DNA of 64,000 bases from Salinibacterium sp. ZJ450. Its GTDB lineage: Bacteria > Actinomycetota > Actinomycetes > Actinomycetales > Microbacteriaceae. Position numbers and translations under genes: made by a program. The notes under the pieces are model-generated. The model was not told the DNA's origin and made no database searches. It was given only the letters and a program-made list of their open reading frames with translations. Positions 23,631 through 37,206 of the stretch are shown here, one piece after another (position 1 is the stretch's first letter; each line of letters starts with the position of its first letter). Location of the stretch: assembly GCF_011751885.2 (NCBI RefSeq), contig NZ_CP061771.1, positions 558,001-622,000 on the forward strand, written 5' to 3'.

Positions 23631-24953
23631 GTGACTAACTCGATCGCCGTCAAGGCAGATCATCTGTACAAAGTATTCGGCCGCAAACCACGCGAAGCAG
23701 TTCGCAAGCTCTCTGAGGGAGCGAGTCGACAAGACGTCGCGAACCTCGGTACCGCGGCCGTAATCGACGCCTCGTTCGAGGTGAACCAAGGCGAGATCTT
23801 CGTCATCATGGGACTCTCGGGCTCCGGCAAGTCGACGCTGATCCGCATGCTGAACGGACTGCAGGATGTGACATCCGGCTCCGTGTCGGTCGCCGGCGAC
23901 CCGATCACCGGCGTCAGCCCCGCGAAACTGCGCGAGGTACGACGCAAGAGCATCTCCATGGTGTTCCAGCACTTCGCCCTGCTGCCGCACCGCACCGTGC
24001 TCGACAATGTGGCGTACGGGCTGGAGATCCAGGGCGTCCCGCACGAGGAACGACTCGCCAAGGCGCGCAAGATCGTCGACATCGTCGGACTCGCCGGCTG
24101 GGAGGACAAGCTGCCGTCGGAGCTGTCCGGTGGCATGCAGCAGCGCGTGGGTCTGGCCCGCGCGCTCGCCGCAGACACCGACGTGCTGCTGATGGACGAG
24201 GCGTTCTCCGCGCTCGACCCGCTGATCCGGCGTGAGATGCAGGAGCAGCTTCTCGAGCTGCAGTCCGACCTCGGCAAGACCATCATCTTCATCACCCACG
24301 ACCTGAACGAAGCGATGTTCCTCGGTGACCGCATCGCCGTGATGCGCGACGGACGCATTGTGCAGATCGGCACACCGGAAGACATCCTCACCGACCCGGC
24401 GAACGACTATGTCGCCCAGTTCGTGCAGGACGTCGACCGTGCCCGCGTGCTCACCGCCGCGAGCGTCATGGAACCGGCGCGCGCCATCATCAACATCACC
24501 GCCGGACCCCGCGCGGCGCTTCGCACCATGCGCGACCTGCAGACCTCGGCCACCTTCGTCGTCGGCCGCAACCGCGTGCTCGAGGGCGCCGTGCGTGACC
24601 GCGAGATCCTGCGGCAGGTGCGAGCCGGTGACGGCGACCTCAGCACCGCGCTCGAACGCGACATCGCGACGGTCACGCTCGACACCCCGCTCGTCGACCT
24701 CGTCGAGTCGTCGGTCGAGAGCGACCTGCCCATCGCGGTGGTCGATGACCGCAACCGGCTGCTCGGCGTCATCCCGCGCGTCACCCTGCTCGCGGCGCTC
24801 GGCAACGTGTCGACCACGACCGGTGACGTGCCGGTGATCGAACCGCCGAGCACCATCCCGATCAGCATCATCACCGAAACGCTGAGGCAATCCGCCGTCC
24901 CGGAGGGCAGCGCAACGGATGACGCGGTCCTCACCGAAGGAGGTGTGCGATGA
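23631..24953 (+). CDS. opuAA: Glycine betaine/proline-type ABC transporter ATP-binding protein (OpuAA/ProV)
   Basis: 440 residues, GTG start. Walker A GLSGSGKST near 64-72, signature LSGGMQQRVGLARAL, Walker B VLLMDEAFSALDP, switch histidine in IFITHDLNEAM. Unlike general ABC ATPases it has a C-terminal extension of two CBS domains (about 285-400), which sense ionic strength in OpuA. It energises import of compatible solutes at the membrane. The ATGA overlap with the next gene makes the two a unit. Confidence 0.93.
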   Translation: MTNSIAVKADHLYKVFGRKPREAVRKLSEGASRQDVANLGTAAVIDASFEVNQGEIFVIMGLSGSGKSTLIRMLNGLQDVTSGSVSVAGDPITGVSPAKLREVRRKSISMVFQHFALLPHRTVLDNVAYGLEIQGVPHEERLAKARKIVDIVGLAGWEDKLPSELSGGMQQRVGLARALAADTDVLLMDEAFSALDPLIRREMQEQLLELQSDLGKTIIFITHDLNEAMFLGDRIAVMRDGRIVQIGTPEDILTDPANDYVAQFVQDVDRARVLTAASVMEPARAIINITAGPRAALRTMRDLQTSATFVVGRNRVLEGAVRDREILRQVRAGDGDLSTALERDIATVTLDTPLVDLVESSVESDLPIAVVDDRNRLLGVIPRVTLLAALGNVSTTTGDVPVIEPPSTIPISIITETLRQSAVPEGSATDDAVLTEGGVR

Positions 24954-26731
24954 CCGAATTCCGGCTTCCCCTCGGCGACTGGGCATCCTCCGTCGTCGAC
25001 TTCATCACCACATACTTCGGCGCCGTCTTCGACCTCATCGGAGCGGTCTTCCAGGCCGCCTATGACGGGGTCGACTGGGTGCTGTCCACCCCGCCGTTCT
25101 TCATCATCATCCTGATCGCCGCCGTGCTCGCCTTCGCGGTGCGCGGCTGGAAACTGGCCGTCGGCAGCATCATTGGGCTGCTGCTCATTGTGGCCGTCGA
25201 CCAGTGGGCAAACGCCATGGACTCGCTCGCCCTTGTCCTGGTCGCGAGCATCATCGCGATCGTGATCAGCGTCCCCGTCGGCATCCTCGCCGCGCGGTCC
25301 AACCTGGCATCCACGATCATCCGTCCGGTGCTCGACTTCATGCAGACGATGCCGGCCTTCGTGTACCTGATCCCGGCGCTCATCCTGTTCAGGGTCGGGG
25401 TCGTACCCGGCATCGTCGCGACCATCATCTTCGCGATGGCACCCGGCGTGCGCATGACCGAGCTCGGCATCCGCGGCGTCGACCGTGAGGTCGTCGAGGC
25501 CGGCCAGGCCTTCGGCTCATCACCGTGGCGCATCCTCCGTCAGATCCAGCTGCCACTGGCCACGCCCACGATCCTCGCCGGCGTCAACCAGGTGATCATG
25601 CTGTCCCTGTCGATGGTCGTCATCGCCGGCATGGTCGGCGCGGGTGGTCTGGGTGGCGACGTTGTGGCCAGCCTGAACCGCATCGATGTGGCGCTCGGCT
25701 TCGAAGCCGGCCTCGCCGTCGTCATCATCGCGATCTTCCTCGATCGGTTGACCTCGTCGCTCGGCCGCGGTGCCACGCCGTTCGGCCGCCTGTTGGCGCG
25801 GTTCGGCCGCAAGCAGACGGGCAAGTCGAAAGCTGCCCGCCGGATTCCGGTGCTCGTGGCCGGCGCTGCCGTGGTCGGTCTAGTGTTCGCCGCCTGCGCG
25901 GGCGGGGGAGCGGGAACCGCCACCGCTACCCACGAGAACGGCGACAAGAGCGATGTCACCATCGCGGTCTTCAACGGCTGGGATGAAAACGTTGCGGTGT
26001 CCGAACTATGGAAGGCCGTACTGGAGGAAAAGGGCTACGACGTCACGCTCGAGTACGCTGACCCGGCTCCCGCCTTCACCGGTCTGGCATCCGGCGACTA
26101 CGACGTCAATATGGACGTGTGGCTGCCCACCACGCACAAGGAATACATCAAGGAGTACGGCGACAGCATCGTCGAGTTGGGCGTGTGGAACGACAGCGCC
26201 CGCAACGCGATCGCGGTGAACGCCGACGCTCCGATCGATTCGCTCGACGAGTTGGCCGAGAACGCCGACCTGTTCGGCAACCGGATCGTCGGTATCGAGC
26301 CGGGTGCCGGACTCACCGGGCTCACCCAGGATTCCGTCATCCCGACGTATGGTCTGGAGGGCATGGAGTACCTCACCTCGTCGACTCCCGCCATGCTGAG
26401 CGAGCTCACCGCAGCGACCAAGGCAGGCGAGAACATCGCGGTCACCCTATGGGAGCCGCACTGGGCATACAGCGAGTTCCCGCTGAAGAACCTCGAAGAC
26501 CCGGAAGGCGCACTCGGCGCCGCGGAGAACATCACGACGTATGCCCGAGAGGGACTGGACGAGGATGCCCCGCAGCTCACCGAATGGTTGTCGGAGTTCA
26601 AGATGGACCTCGACAAGCTGTACTCGCTGGAGAACAAGCTCTTCGTCGAGAACGACACCGACGACTACGGTCCGTTGGTCGACGAGTGGATCGCGGACAA
26701 CCAGGACTGGGTGGATGGGCTGACCGACTAG
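24950..26731 (+). CDS. opuABC: OpuABC: fused permease and glycine betaine-binding domain
   Basis: 593 residues. Residues 1-290 are a ProW/OpuAB-type permease with the EAA loop (GVDREVVEAGQAFGSSPWRI). Residues about 335-593 are an OpuAC-type binding protein (VAVFNGWDENVAVSE-like opening, WLPTTHKEY, LWEPHWAYSEF) with the tryptophans that cage quaternary ammonium groups. Permease-binding-protein fusions are known in Lactococcus OpuA and other Gram-positives. Between the parts lies a basic stretch (RKQTGKSKAARR), a hydrophobic run and VFAAC with Cys316, which reads like a complete lipoprotein signal. It functions with OpuAA in osmoprotectant uptake. A terminator follows. Confidence 0.92.
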   Translation: MTEFRLPLGDWASSVVDFITTYFGAVFDLIGAVFQAAYDGVDWVLSTPPFFIIILIAAVLAFAVRGWKLAVGSIIGLLLIVAVDQWANAMDSLALVLVASIIAIVISVPVGILAARSNLASTIIRPVLDFMQTMPAFVYLIPALILFRVGVVPGIVATIIFAMAPGVRMTELGIRGVDREVVEAGQAFGSSPWRILRQIQLPLATPTILAGVNQVIMLSLSMVVIAGMVGAGGLGGDVVASLNRIDVALGFEAGLAVVIIAIFLDRLTSSLGRGATPFGRLLARFGRKQTGKSKAARRIPVLVAGAAVVGLVFAACAGGGAGTATATHENGDKSDVTIAVFNGWDENVAVSELWKAVLEEKGYDVTLEYADPAPAFTGLASGDYDVNMDVWLPTTHKEYIKEYGDSIVELGVWNDSARNAIAVNADAPIDSLDELAENADLFGNRIVGIEPGAGLTGLTQDSVIPTYGLEGMEYLTSSTPAMLSELTAATKAGENIAVTLWEPHWAYSEFPLKNLEDPEGALGAAENITTYAREGLDEDAPQLTEWLSEFKMDLDKLYSLENKLFVENDTDDYGPLVDEWIADNQDWVDGLTD

Positions 26732-26769
26732 GCCCAGCGAGCTCACTCACTCACACACAGTGACACCCC

Positions 26770-26805
26770 GGAAGGCCTCGCAGCCCATCAGCTGCGGGGC
26801 CTTCC
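26770..26805 (+). terminator. Terminator hairpin after opuABC
   Basis: GGAAGGCC (26770-26777) pairs with GGCCTTCC (26798-26805), with GCAG/CTGC pairing inside. There is no U-tract. It lies directly after the opu operon. Confidence 0.7.
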
Positions 26806-26836
26806 GTGCGGTGTCTCCTGCACGCCATAATGCGGG

Positions 26837-28345
26837 ATGCCCATCGCACGCCTGCCCATCGCACGCCTGCCCACAGCGCGCCATCTCGCCCTCACCTGGA
26901 GTATTCCCGACCAGTACGGCGGCATGACCACGGCGCTGTTCGAACGCTCCCGCGCCTTCAAGGCGCACGGCGGGGCAGCGGTTGACGTGCTCACCTTCGA
27001 CAACCGCGTCGACTACCCGGCACGCCTGACGACGCTCCGGGAGCTCGGCGCCGTCTCGCCGGGCACCACGGTGCTGAACCTGTGGGACTGGTTGCGGGAA
27101 CGTGAGCTGCCGCCGCGGGCCAGCCGCGGCACCGGGCTGTTCACACCGCTGTCCATTAACGACGGATTCAGCACCGCCGAGCGAGACGGGCGAGTCCTGA
27201 CGCGAACCCGTGTCGCGGCAGACGGCAGCACCGAACTGCAGACCGACTACTACCGGGAGGACGGGTCGCTGCTTGCCAGCGATCGCCGCGACTGCCGGGA
27301 GGAGGGCGTGCGTGGCGGCCGATCCGTGGTGCTGTGCGATCCGGCCGGACGCCCCACCGTGCACTTCTCACGAATCACGCCGCTGTATCACGCCTGGGTC
27401 GACGCGGTGGCGGGTGCTGACGACTCCATCATCATCGTGGACAGCAAGACGGTCGCGAACCTGTTTGTCGACTACCGGCGCCCACGCACCCTCACTATCC
27501 ACATCGTGCACGGATCGCATTCCGCCGATCCGGGCAACCCCCGCAGCGGGTTTTCCCCGCTGCGCGCGGCCGCGCTGGAACGGGCCGACCGGTTCGATGC
27601 CGTCGTGCTGCTCACTGCGCGGCAGAAGCGGGAGCTGCGCCGCGTTCTCGACCCGGCGCGCAACCTGGCCGTCATCCCGAATCAGCTCACCGGCGAAGCG
27701 GATGCCGGTGCGACCCGCGTTGCCACCCGAGGCATCATGATGGCGTCACTGACCGTCCGGAAACGGGTCGATCACGCGATCACCGCCGTGGCGCGGGCGC
27801 AGCAGCGCGCGTCCAGCCAGCTGACACTCGACATTTACGGCGACGGGCCCCTCCGCCCGGGGCTGGCGGCCGTGGCCGACGACCTCGCCGCACCCGGCAG
27901 CGTGCGGTTGCACGGGCACCTCCCGCATGCTCGTCGGCAGCTGCCCGCCGCGTCCTTCCTGCTGCTGACCTCCACGTCGGAAGGATTTCCGCTGGTGCTG
28001 CTTGAGGCGATGCAGAACGGCTGCCTGCCCATCGCCTACGACATCCGCTACGGCCCCGCCGAGCTGATCCGGGACGGGGTGAACGGATTCCTGGTGCCCG
28101 ACGGTGACGTGGAGGCGCTCGCCGATGCGATCACCCGGCTGCGCAGCCTTCCCGACGCCGCCGTCGCGCGCATGCGGAAGCGAGCGCAGCGCACCGCGGC
28201 ACGCTATTCGGCGAGCGCGACCACCAGACGATGGGGTGCACGGATGCGCCACCTGCGCCGCCGGCAGAGCACTCGACGGCTGCTCGGCACGGTCAAGCGC
28301 GCGCTGCGCAGCGTGCGCGCACGGATTGTGCGCCGCCGGCTGTGA
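26837..28345 (+). CDS. GT4-family glycosyltransferase (poly-glycerolphosphate glucosyltransferase-like)
   Basis: 502 residues. The C-terminal GT-B half has the GT4 signature (STSEGFPLVLLEAMQNG, then YGPAELIRDGVNGFLV) with the E-x7-E pair that binds the nucleotide sugar. The long N-terminal insert (DGSTELQTDYYREDGSL, HFSRITPLYHAWVDAV) resembles TarM/GtfA-like enzymes that glycosylate teichoic acids or serine-rich proteins. The C-terminus is very basic. ATG 26837 is the first start; the N-terminus is encoded by a 15-nt tandem repeat, so a later start is possible. A CATAAT lies five bases before the ATG, suggesting a leaderless transcript. The acceptor is unknown. Confidence 0.82.
   Translation: MPIARLPIARLPTARHLALTWSIPDQYGGMTTALFERSRAFKAHGGAAVDVLTFDNRVDYPARLTTLRELGAVSPGTTVLNLWDWLRERELPPRASRGTGLFTPLSINDGFSTAERDGRVLTRTRVAADGSTELQTDYYREDGSLLASDRRDCREEGVRGGRSVVLCDPAGRPTVHFSRITPLYHAWVDAVAGADDSIIIVDSKTVANLFVDYRRPRTLTIHIVHGSHSADPGNPRSGFSPLRAAALERADRFDAVVLLTARQKRELRRVLDPARNLAVIPNQLTGEADAGATRVATRGIMMASLTVRKRVDHAITAVARAQQRASSQLTLDIYGDGPLRPGLAAVADDLAAPGSVRLHGHLPHARRQLPAASFLLLTSTSEGFPLVLLEAMQNGCLPIAYDIRYGPAELIRDGVNGFLVPDGDVEALADAITRLRSLPDAAVARMRKRAQRTAARYSASATTRRWGARMRHLRRRQSTRRLLGTVKRALRSVRARIVRRRL
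26840..26880 (+). repeat. 15-nt tandem repeat in the glycosyltransferase N-terminus
   Basis: CCCATCGCACGCCTG is repeated exactly at 26840-26854 and 26855-26869, followed by a degenerate third copy. It encodes PIARL-PIARL-PTAR right after the start codon. The period of five codons lets copy number change without a frameshift. Confidence 0.8.
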
Positions 28346-28402
28346 CCGGCGCGGGTTGCCGGGCGCCGACTGCGACGACGCGTCACCAGCGAGACGGGCG
28401 GG

Positions 28403-28597
28403 TCAGCGCTCGAGCTGGCGGCGGATCTCGTCGGACTGCTTGGCGACCGTGCCGATTGCGATGGCGAGCGTGCAGGCCCAGCTGACCCACATCAGCACCA
28501 GCCGCCAGTCACGAGGCCCCCGCTGGGTGGCCTGCAGGGTGCTCCAGCCGCCGAACAAGGCGCTGATGACGCTGGTGTTGAGAATGAACTTGCGCAC
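28403..28597 (-). CDS. Small membrane protein of unknown function
   Basis: 64 residues from a GTG with GAGGAG upstream. Two short hydrophobic stretches (about 8-18 and 35-52, VLMWVSWACTLAIAIGTVA) and a charged C-terminus (KQSDEIRRQLER) suggest a small inner-membrane protein. No family is recognised. Codon use is strongly GC-biased and consistent with a real gene. It is convergent with the glycosyltransferase and divergent from glpK. Confidence 0.55.
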   Translation of the reverse strand: MRKFILNTSVISALFGGWSTLQATQRGPRDWRLVLMWVSWACTLAIAIGTVAKQSDEIRRQLER

Positions 28598-28685
28598 GGA
28601 TGCTCCTCGCGGTCAGGAATTCCACGCTACCCCGTGACCGCGTTGTGCGGCGAGCCCGGCCGGCCGCCCGGTTTGACACGGCGCT

Positions 28686-28718
28686 TCCCTGATCGATTGA
28701 CTGAGGTCAATTCAGGGA
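28686..28718 (+). promoter_or_regulatory. Nested inverted repeat covering the glpK ribosome-binding site
   Basis: Outer arms TCCCTGA (28686-28692) and TCAGGGA (28712-28718) enclose a perfect inner repeat ATTGAC-TGAG-GTCAAT (28696-28711), with a 3-base bulge on the left. The right outer arm contains part of the GGGAGG Shine-Dalgarno of glpK. As DNA it may be an operator; as RNA it would hide the ribosome site. Confidence 0.45.
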
Positions 28719-28728
28719 GGTCTCGCTC

Positions 28729-30246
28729 GTGAGCCGAGTAGTCGTCGCAATCGACCAGGGAACCACGAGCAGTCGGGCGATGGTATTCGACGAGTCCGGC
28801 GTCGTCGTCGCCCGCGCGCAACGGGAGCACCGCCAGATCTTTCCCGCGCCCGGCTGGGTCGAGCACGACGCCGAGGAGATCTGGCGCAATATCCGCGAGT
28901 TGCTGGCCGAGGCGATCGAGAACGCGTCATTTAGCCCGGCGGATGTCGCGGCCGTGGGCATCACCAACCAACGGGAGACCACCGTGCTGTGGGACCGGCA
29001 CACCGGCAAACCCGTCAGCAACGCCCTCGTCTGGCAGGACACCCGCACCCAACCGATCGTCGACCGCCTCGCCGCCGCGGGCGGCGTGACCCGCTTCGCC
29101 GAGACCACCGGGCTGCCGCTGTCCACCTACTTCTCCGCCACCAAGATCGCCTGGATCCTGGAGAACGTGCCGGGGGCGCGTGAGCGGGCGAATGCCGGAG
29201 ACCTGCTGTTCGGCACGACCGACAGCTGGCTGCTGTGGAATCTGACCGGGGGAGTGGACGGCGGTGTGCACGCCACCGACGTCACCAACGCCTCCCGCAC
29301 GCTGCTGATGGATCTGACCACACTCGACTGGGATGACGCCATCCTCAGAGAGTTCGACGTTCCGCGCTCTCTGCTGCCCGACATCCGCAGTTCGTCTGAG
29401 GTGTACGGAACCATTGCCGCCGGCCTGCCGCTTGCCGGGGTGCCGGTCGCCGGCATCCTCGGCGATCAGCAGGCGGCGACCTTCGGCCAGGCGGCGTTCT
29501 CACCCGGCGAGGCGAAAAACACTTACGGCACCGGCAATTTTCTGATCGTCAACACCGGAACCGAGATCATGCGGTCGGAGCACGGCCTGCTCAGCACGGT
29601 CGCATACAAGCTGGGCGATGGGCCGGTGAATTACGCGCTGGAAGGCTCGATCGCGGTCACCGGGTCGCTGGTGCAGTGGCTCCGGGACAACCTCGGCCTG
29701 ATCGACAGCGCTGATGAGATCGAACAACTCGCCGCGAGCGTGGACGACTGCGGCGGCGCATACATCGTGCCGGCCTTCAGTGGACTGTTCGCGCCGTACT
29801 GGCGGCCGGATGCCCGTGGCGCCATCGTCGGACTCACCCGGTTCGTGACCAAGGCGCACCTGGCCAGGGCGGCGCTCGAGTCGACGGCGTACCAGACCTG
29901 GGAGGTGCTCGACGCGGTCAACGCCGACGGCGGCACACCGATCGCCGAGCTCAAGGTCGACGGCGGCATGGCGGTCAATTCGCTGCTGATGCAGTTCCAG
30001 GCGGACATCCTCGGCGTGCCGGTGGTGCGCCCGCAGGTCACCGAGACGACCGCGCTCGGCGCGGCATACGCGGCCGGGCTCGCCGTCGGGGTGTGGGCCG
30101 ATCTCGACGAGCTGCGTCAGCACTGGAGGGAGGACGAGCGCTGGATCCCCGCGCTCGCCCCGACCGAACGCGACCGGCTCCGACGCACCTGGCGGAAGGC
30201 CGTGACCAAGACCTTCGACTGGGTGGATGCCGACACCGCCAGCTGA
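28729..30246 (+). CDS. glpK: Glycerol kinase
   Basis: 505 residues, FGGY kinase family, full length. [13 protein letters not shown] (N-terminal phosphate loop), glycerol-site residues in NQRETT and in [19 protein letters not shown] and the C-terminal [17 protein letters not shown] are characteristic. It phosphorylates glycerol to sn-glycerol 3-phosphate with ATP, feeding glycolysis or lipid synthesis. The GTG at 28729 follows GGGAGG, which lies in the inverted repeat above. No glpF or glpD is adjacent, so this is a stand-alone gene followed by the tetR gene. Confidence 0.95.
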   Translation: MSRVVVAIDQGTTSSRAMVFDESGVVVARAQREHRQIFPAPGWVEHDAEEIWRNIRELLAEAIENASFSPADVAAVGITNQRETTVLWDRHTGKPVSNALVWQDTRTQPIVDRLAAAGGVTRFAETTGLPLSTYFSATKIAWILENVPGARERANAGDLLFGTTDSWLLWNLTGGVDGGVHATDVTNASRTLLMDLTTLDWDDAILREFDVPRSLLPDIRSSSEVYGTIAAGLPLAGVPVAGILGDQQAATFGQAAFSPGEAKNTYGTGNFLIVNTGTEIMRSEHGLLSTVAYKLGDGPVNYALEGSIAVTGSLVQWLRDNLGLIDSADEIEQLAASVDDCGGAYIVPAFSGLFAPYWRPDARGAIVGLTRFVTKAHLARAALESTAYQTWEVLDAVNADGGTPIAELKVDGGMAVNSLLMQFQADILGVPVVRPQVTETTALGAAYAAGLAVGVWADLDELRQHWREDERWIPALAPTERDRLRRTWRKAVTKTFDWVDADTAS

Positions 30247-30265
30247 GAATTCGCTGACAGCCTGC

Positions 30266-30306
30266 CCGATCGGACCACGCTGCTGACCGATCGGTCAGTA
30301 GCGTGG
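30266..30306. promoter_or_regulatory. Operator region of the TetR regulator (32-bp near-perfect palindrome plus half copy)
   Basis: The perfect 16-bp palindrome CTGACCGATCGGTCAG (30283-30298) is flanked, after one mismatched pair, by CCACGCT on the left and AGCGTGG on the right. This gives a 32-bp palindrome at 30275-30306 with a single mismatched pair. A second CCGATCGG lies at 30266-30273, 21 bp (two turns) from the first core. The palindrome covers the possible GTG start at 30303, typical of TetR self-repression. Confidence 0.8.
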
Positions 30307-30860
30307 CGGTCATGGCAACCATCGACCACCTCCGCTCCGTCGCGCTCGACGAGTTCTCGCGCGCGGGCTATCTCGGGACATCCGTCGCGCGCATCGCCGA
30401 ACTGGCCGGCGTCTCCAAGTCGAGCGTGCTGTACCACTACGCCTCCAAGGAGGCACTGCTCGACGCGGCGATCGGCCCGGCACTCGACGGAATCGAGCAG
30501 ATTCTCGAGCGGGTGCGTCGCGGCGCGATCGACGACTCATTCGTGGAGGAGTTCGTCGACTTCCTGCTGCGCTACCGGCTCGAGGTGAACATCTTCATCA
30601 ACCAGCGCCGCTCCCTCGTGGATGTGCCGGTGATCGAACGGGCTAACGCCCTCGTGGTGCGGCTCGCGCAGTACTTCGGCGAGAGCTCGACCAGCGTGGA
30701 AGACCGCATGCGCTTCGGCATCGCCCTCGGCGGGGCGGCGTACTGCCTGGCCACCGCCGAAGACTTCTCGCCCGATCCGCACTCCGACGAGCAGGTTCGC
30801 GGCGCGCTCATCGACATCCTGAGCGAACTGCTCACCCCCGTTCACACCCAGCGCGACTAG
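30303..30860 (+). CDS. TetR-family transcriptional regulator
   Basis: 185 residues from GTG 30303; ATG 30312 (three codons later) is equally good and lies outside the palindrome. The HTH is at about 15-50: FSRAGYLGTSVARIAELAG, then VSKSSVLYHYASKEALLDAA. The remaining all-helical domain binds an unknown ligand. It probably represses itself through the palindrome at 30275-30306. The gene immediately downstream, its expected target, is only a YhgE/Pip relic. A one-mismatch copy of the 14-bp operator core precedes the enoyl-CoA hydratase gene at 63.9 kb, suggesting another target. Confidence 0.88.
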   Translation: MAVMATIDHLRSVALDEFSRAGYLGTSVARIAELAGVSKSSVLYHYASKEALLDAAIGPALDGIEQILERVRRGAIDDSFVEEFVDFLLRYRLEVNIFINQRRSLVDVPVIERANALVVRLAQYFGESSTSVEDRMRFGIALGGAAYCLATAEDFSPDPHSDEQVRGALIDILSELLTPVHTQRD

Positions 30861-30861
30861 A

Positions 30862-31194
30862 GCATCCCGCCTTCCACGTGCTCGTGGCCACCGCATCCCG
30901 ACCCTCGCGCTCGTGCTGTCGCTGTTCCTGCTGGCGCTGCAGGTCACCTCGACCGGCGGGCTCTACCGGGTGCAGCTGCTTCCCGAACCCTTCCAGGAGA
31001 TCGGACCACTATTGCCGCTCACCTGGGCGGTCAACGGAATGCAGTCGATCGTCACCGGGGGAGCGCAGGCGGATGGGCTGACCGCGGCGCTCGCGCTCGC
31101 CCTGTTCGGCCTCGTCAGCGCACTGCTGGCAGCCGCCGTGACGACAGGAAAACGACGCACCCAGATGCTGGACCGGATGCTGCGAACCGCGTAG
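30862..31194 (+). pseudogene. C-terminal relic of a YhgE/Pip-family membrane protein gene
   Basis: The frame is open from just after tetR to TAG 31194 and encodes IPTLALVLSLFLLALQ, then VTSTGGLYRVQLLPEPFQEI and GPLLPLTWAVNGMQSIVTGG, followed by a final membrane helix. This matches the last two membrane segments of YhgE/Pip proteins, which are usually 600-900 residues with a large external domain. The start and about 80-90% of the gene are missing. YhgE genes commonly lie beside a TetR gene (yhgD-yhgE in Bacillus), so this was probably the regulator's partner before deletion. Confidence 0.72.
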
Positions 31195-31414
31195 TTCCGC
31201 GGATTTCCGGGCGACACGCCCGGGATGCGCCCGGGATTTGCCGAGGCATGAGGATCCACGTAATGTATTCCCTTGTCACCCCAAAGGTGCGGGTAAGCCG
31301 AAGAGCTTCCCGGCCTCAAGTGGGGGCCAAACCCTTCACTCTCAGAACTTGAATTCAAGTTCACGTCGCAGGATAACTGTGTCCAATACGGGCCGATCAT
31401 CCGAAAGCGTGGAT
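31195..31414 (+). other. Intergenic region upstream of the rrn promoter
   Basis: No coding frame is convincing. The GC content falls towards the rrn promoter, as expected for upstream promoter regions. A GCGCCCGGG-rich short repeat lies near 31215-31240. Confidence 0.4.
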
Positions 31415-31442
31415 TTGACAGGATCGCTGAGAGATGTAAGAT
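31415..31442 (+). promoter_or_regulatory. rrn operon promoter
   Basis: TTGACA (31415-31420), a 16-bp spacer and TAAGAT (31437-31442) match the primary-sigma consensus. Transcription would start near 31449 and give a leader of about 270 bases before 16S. Confidence 0.7.
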
Positions 31443-31506
31443 AGAGAAGTTGCCCCGAGGGCAGGCCGGATCGAAGATCTGGTTGTAACTCGGGTGCGTC
31501 CGATCC

Positions 31507-31536
31507 TTGAGAACTCAACAGCGTGCACAATGTCAA
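31507..31536 (+). promoter_or_regulatory. rRNA leader box and 5' strand of the 16S processing stem
   Basis: TTGAGAACTCAACAG starts at 31507. The same TTGAGAACTnnACAG occurs upstream of 23S at 33548, consistent with an antitermination or processing element. CACAATGTCAA (31526-31536) is perfectly complementary to TTGACATTGTG (33335-33345) after 16S, so the two would close the RNase III stem of pre-16S. Confidence 0.6.
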
Positions 31537-31715
31537 ATGCCAAAAACCTCGGCCCTGACTTCGGTTAGGGAAGAGATTCCTTTGGAAAACATTTAAACAA
31601 CAAAGCAAGTCAGTAATGATTTGTTCTGTCAGTTTCAAACTTGTGTCTTGTCCGCCTATTCCGGTGGCTGGACACACTAGATGTGCCGGATGTTCGCATC
31701 CGTGCAATCAAACAT

Positions 31716-36831
<5,116 letters not shown>

Positions 36832-36880
36832 ACCACTCACACACCGTTGTAAGGCTGGTGTCTGGGGAAATGAGCTGCTT

Positions 36881-36900
36881 GCGTCCACTTTGTGGTTCTC
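36881..36900 (+). promoter_or_regulatory. 3' strand of the 23S processing stem
   Basis: GCGTCCACTTTGTGGTTCTC pairs with 33550-33569 (GAGAACTACACAGTGGACGC) with only two non-Watson-Crick positions. The stem brackets 23S and would be the RNase III cleavage substrate. Confidence 0.75.
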
Positions 36901-36966
36901 GATTTACGGTCGGGAACCGCGCACACAACATGTTTTTGTTGTGTCCGCAACGACACAAATCAATAG

Positions 36967-37085
36967 TGTTTCGGCGGCCATAGCGAGAGGGAAACGCCCG
37001 GTTACATTCCGAACCCGGAAGCTAAGACTCTCTGCGCCGATGGTACTGCAAGGGGGACCTTGTGGGAGAGTAGGACACCGCCGGA
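36967..37085 (+). rRNA. rrf: 5S ribosomal RNA
   Basis: About 119 bases from GTTTCGGCGGCCATAGCG to CACCGCCGGAC. The terminal helix CGGCGG/CCGCCG, the loop containing CCGAACCCGGAAG and the GGGAGAGTAGGAC 3' region are diagnostic. It is separated from 23S by about 135 bases that hold the 23S processing strand. Confidence 0.95.
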
Positions 37086-37096
37086 CTTCTTTTAGA

Positions 37097-37128
37097 CGAA
37101 GAGCCCACCTTTCGAGGTGGGCTCTTCG
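37097..37128 (+). terminator. rrn operon terminator
   Basis: A perfect 14-bp stem (CGAAGAGCCCACCT with its complement) is closed by a TTCG tetraloop. It lies 12 bases after 5S. The tail is only moderately T-rich, but the hairpin is very stable. Confidence 0.92.
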
Positions 37129-37206
37129 CATTTAAGCCCCTGATACCCTAGAAGACGGCCTGCCATACGCGGCGCGCCGGGTATCCGGAGGAGTGCGCAC
37201 ACCCAG

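Noticed and set aside
23592-24986. Upstream part of the 531-codon minus-strand frame opposite opuAA
   Set aside because: It is antisense to a complete ABC ATPase. Only the last 66 codons, outside opuAA, were kept as a weak candidate.
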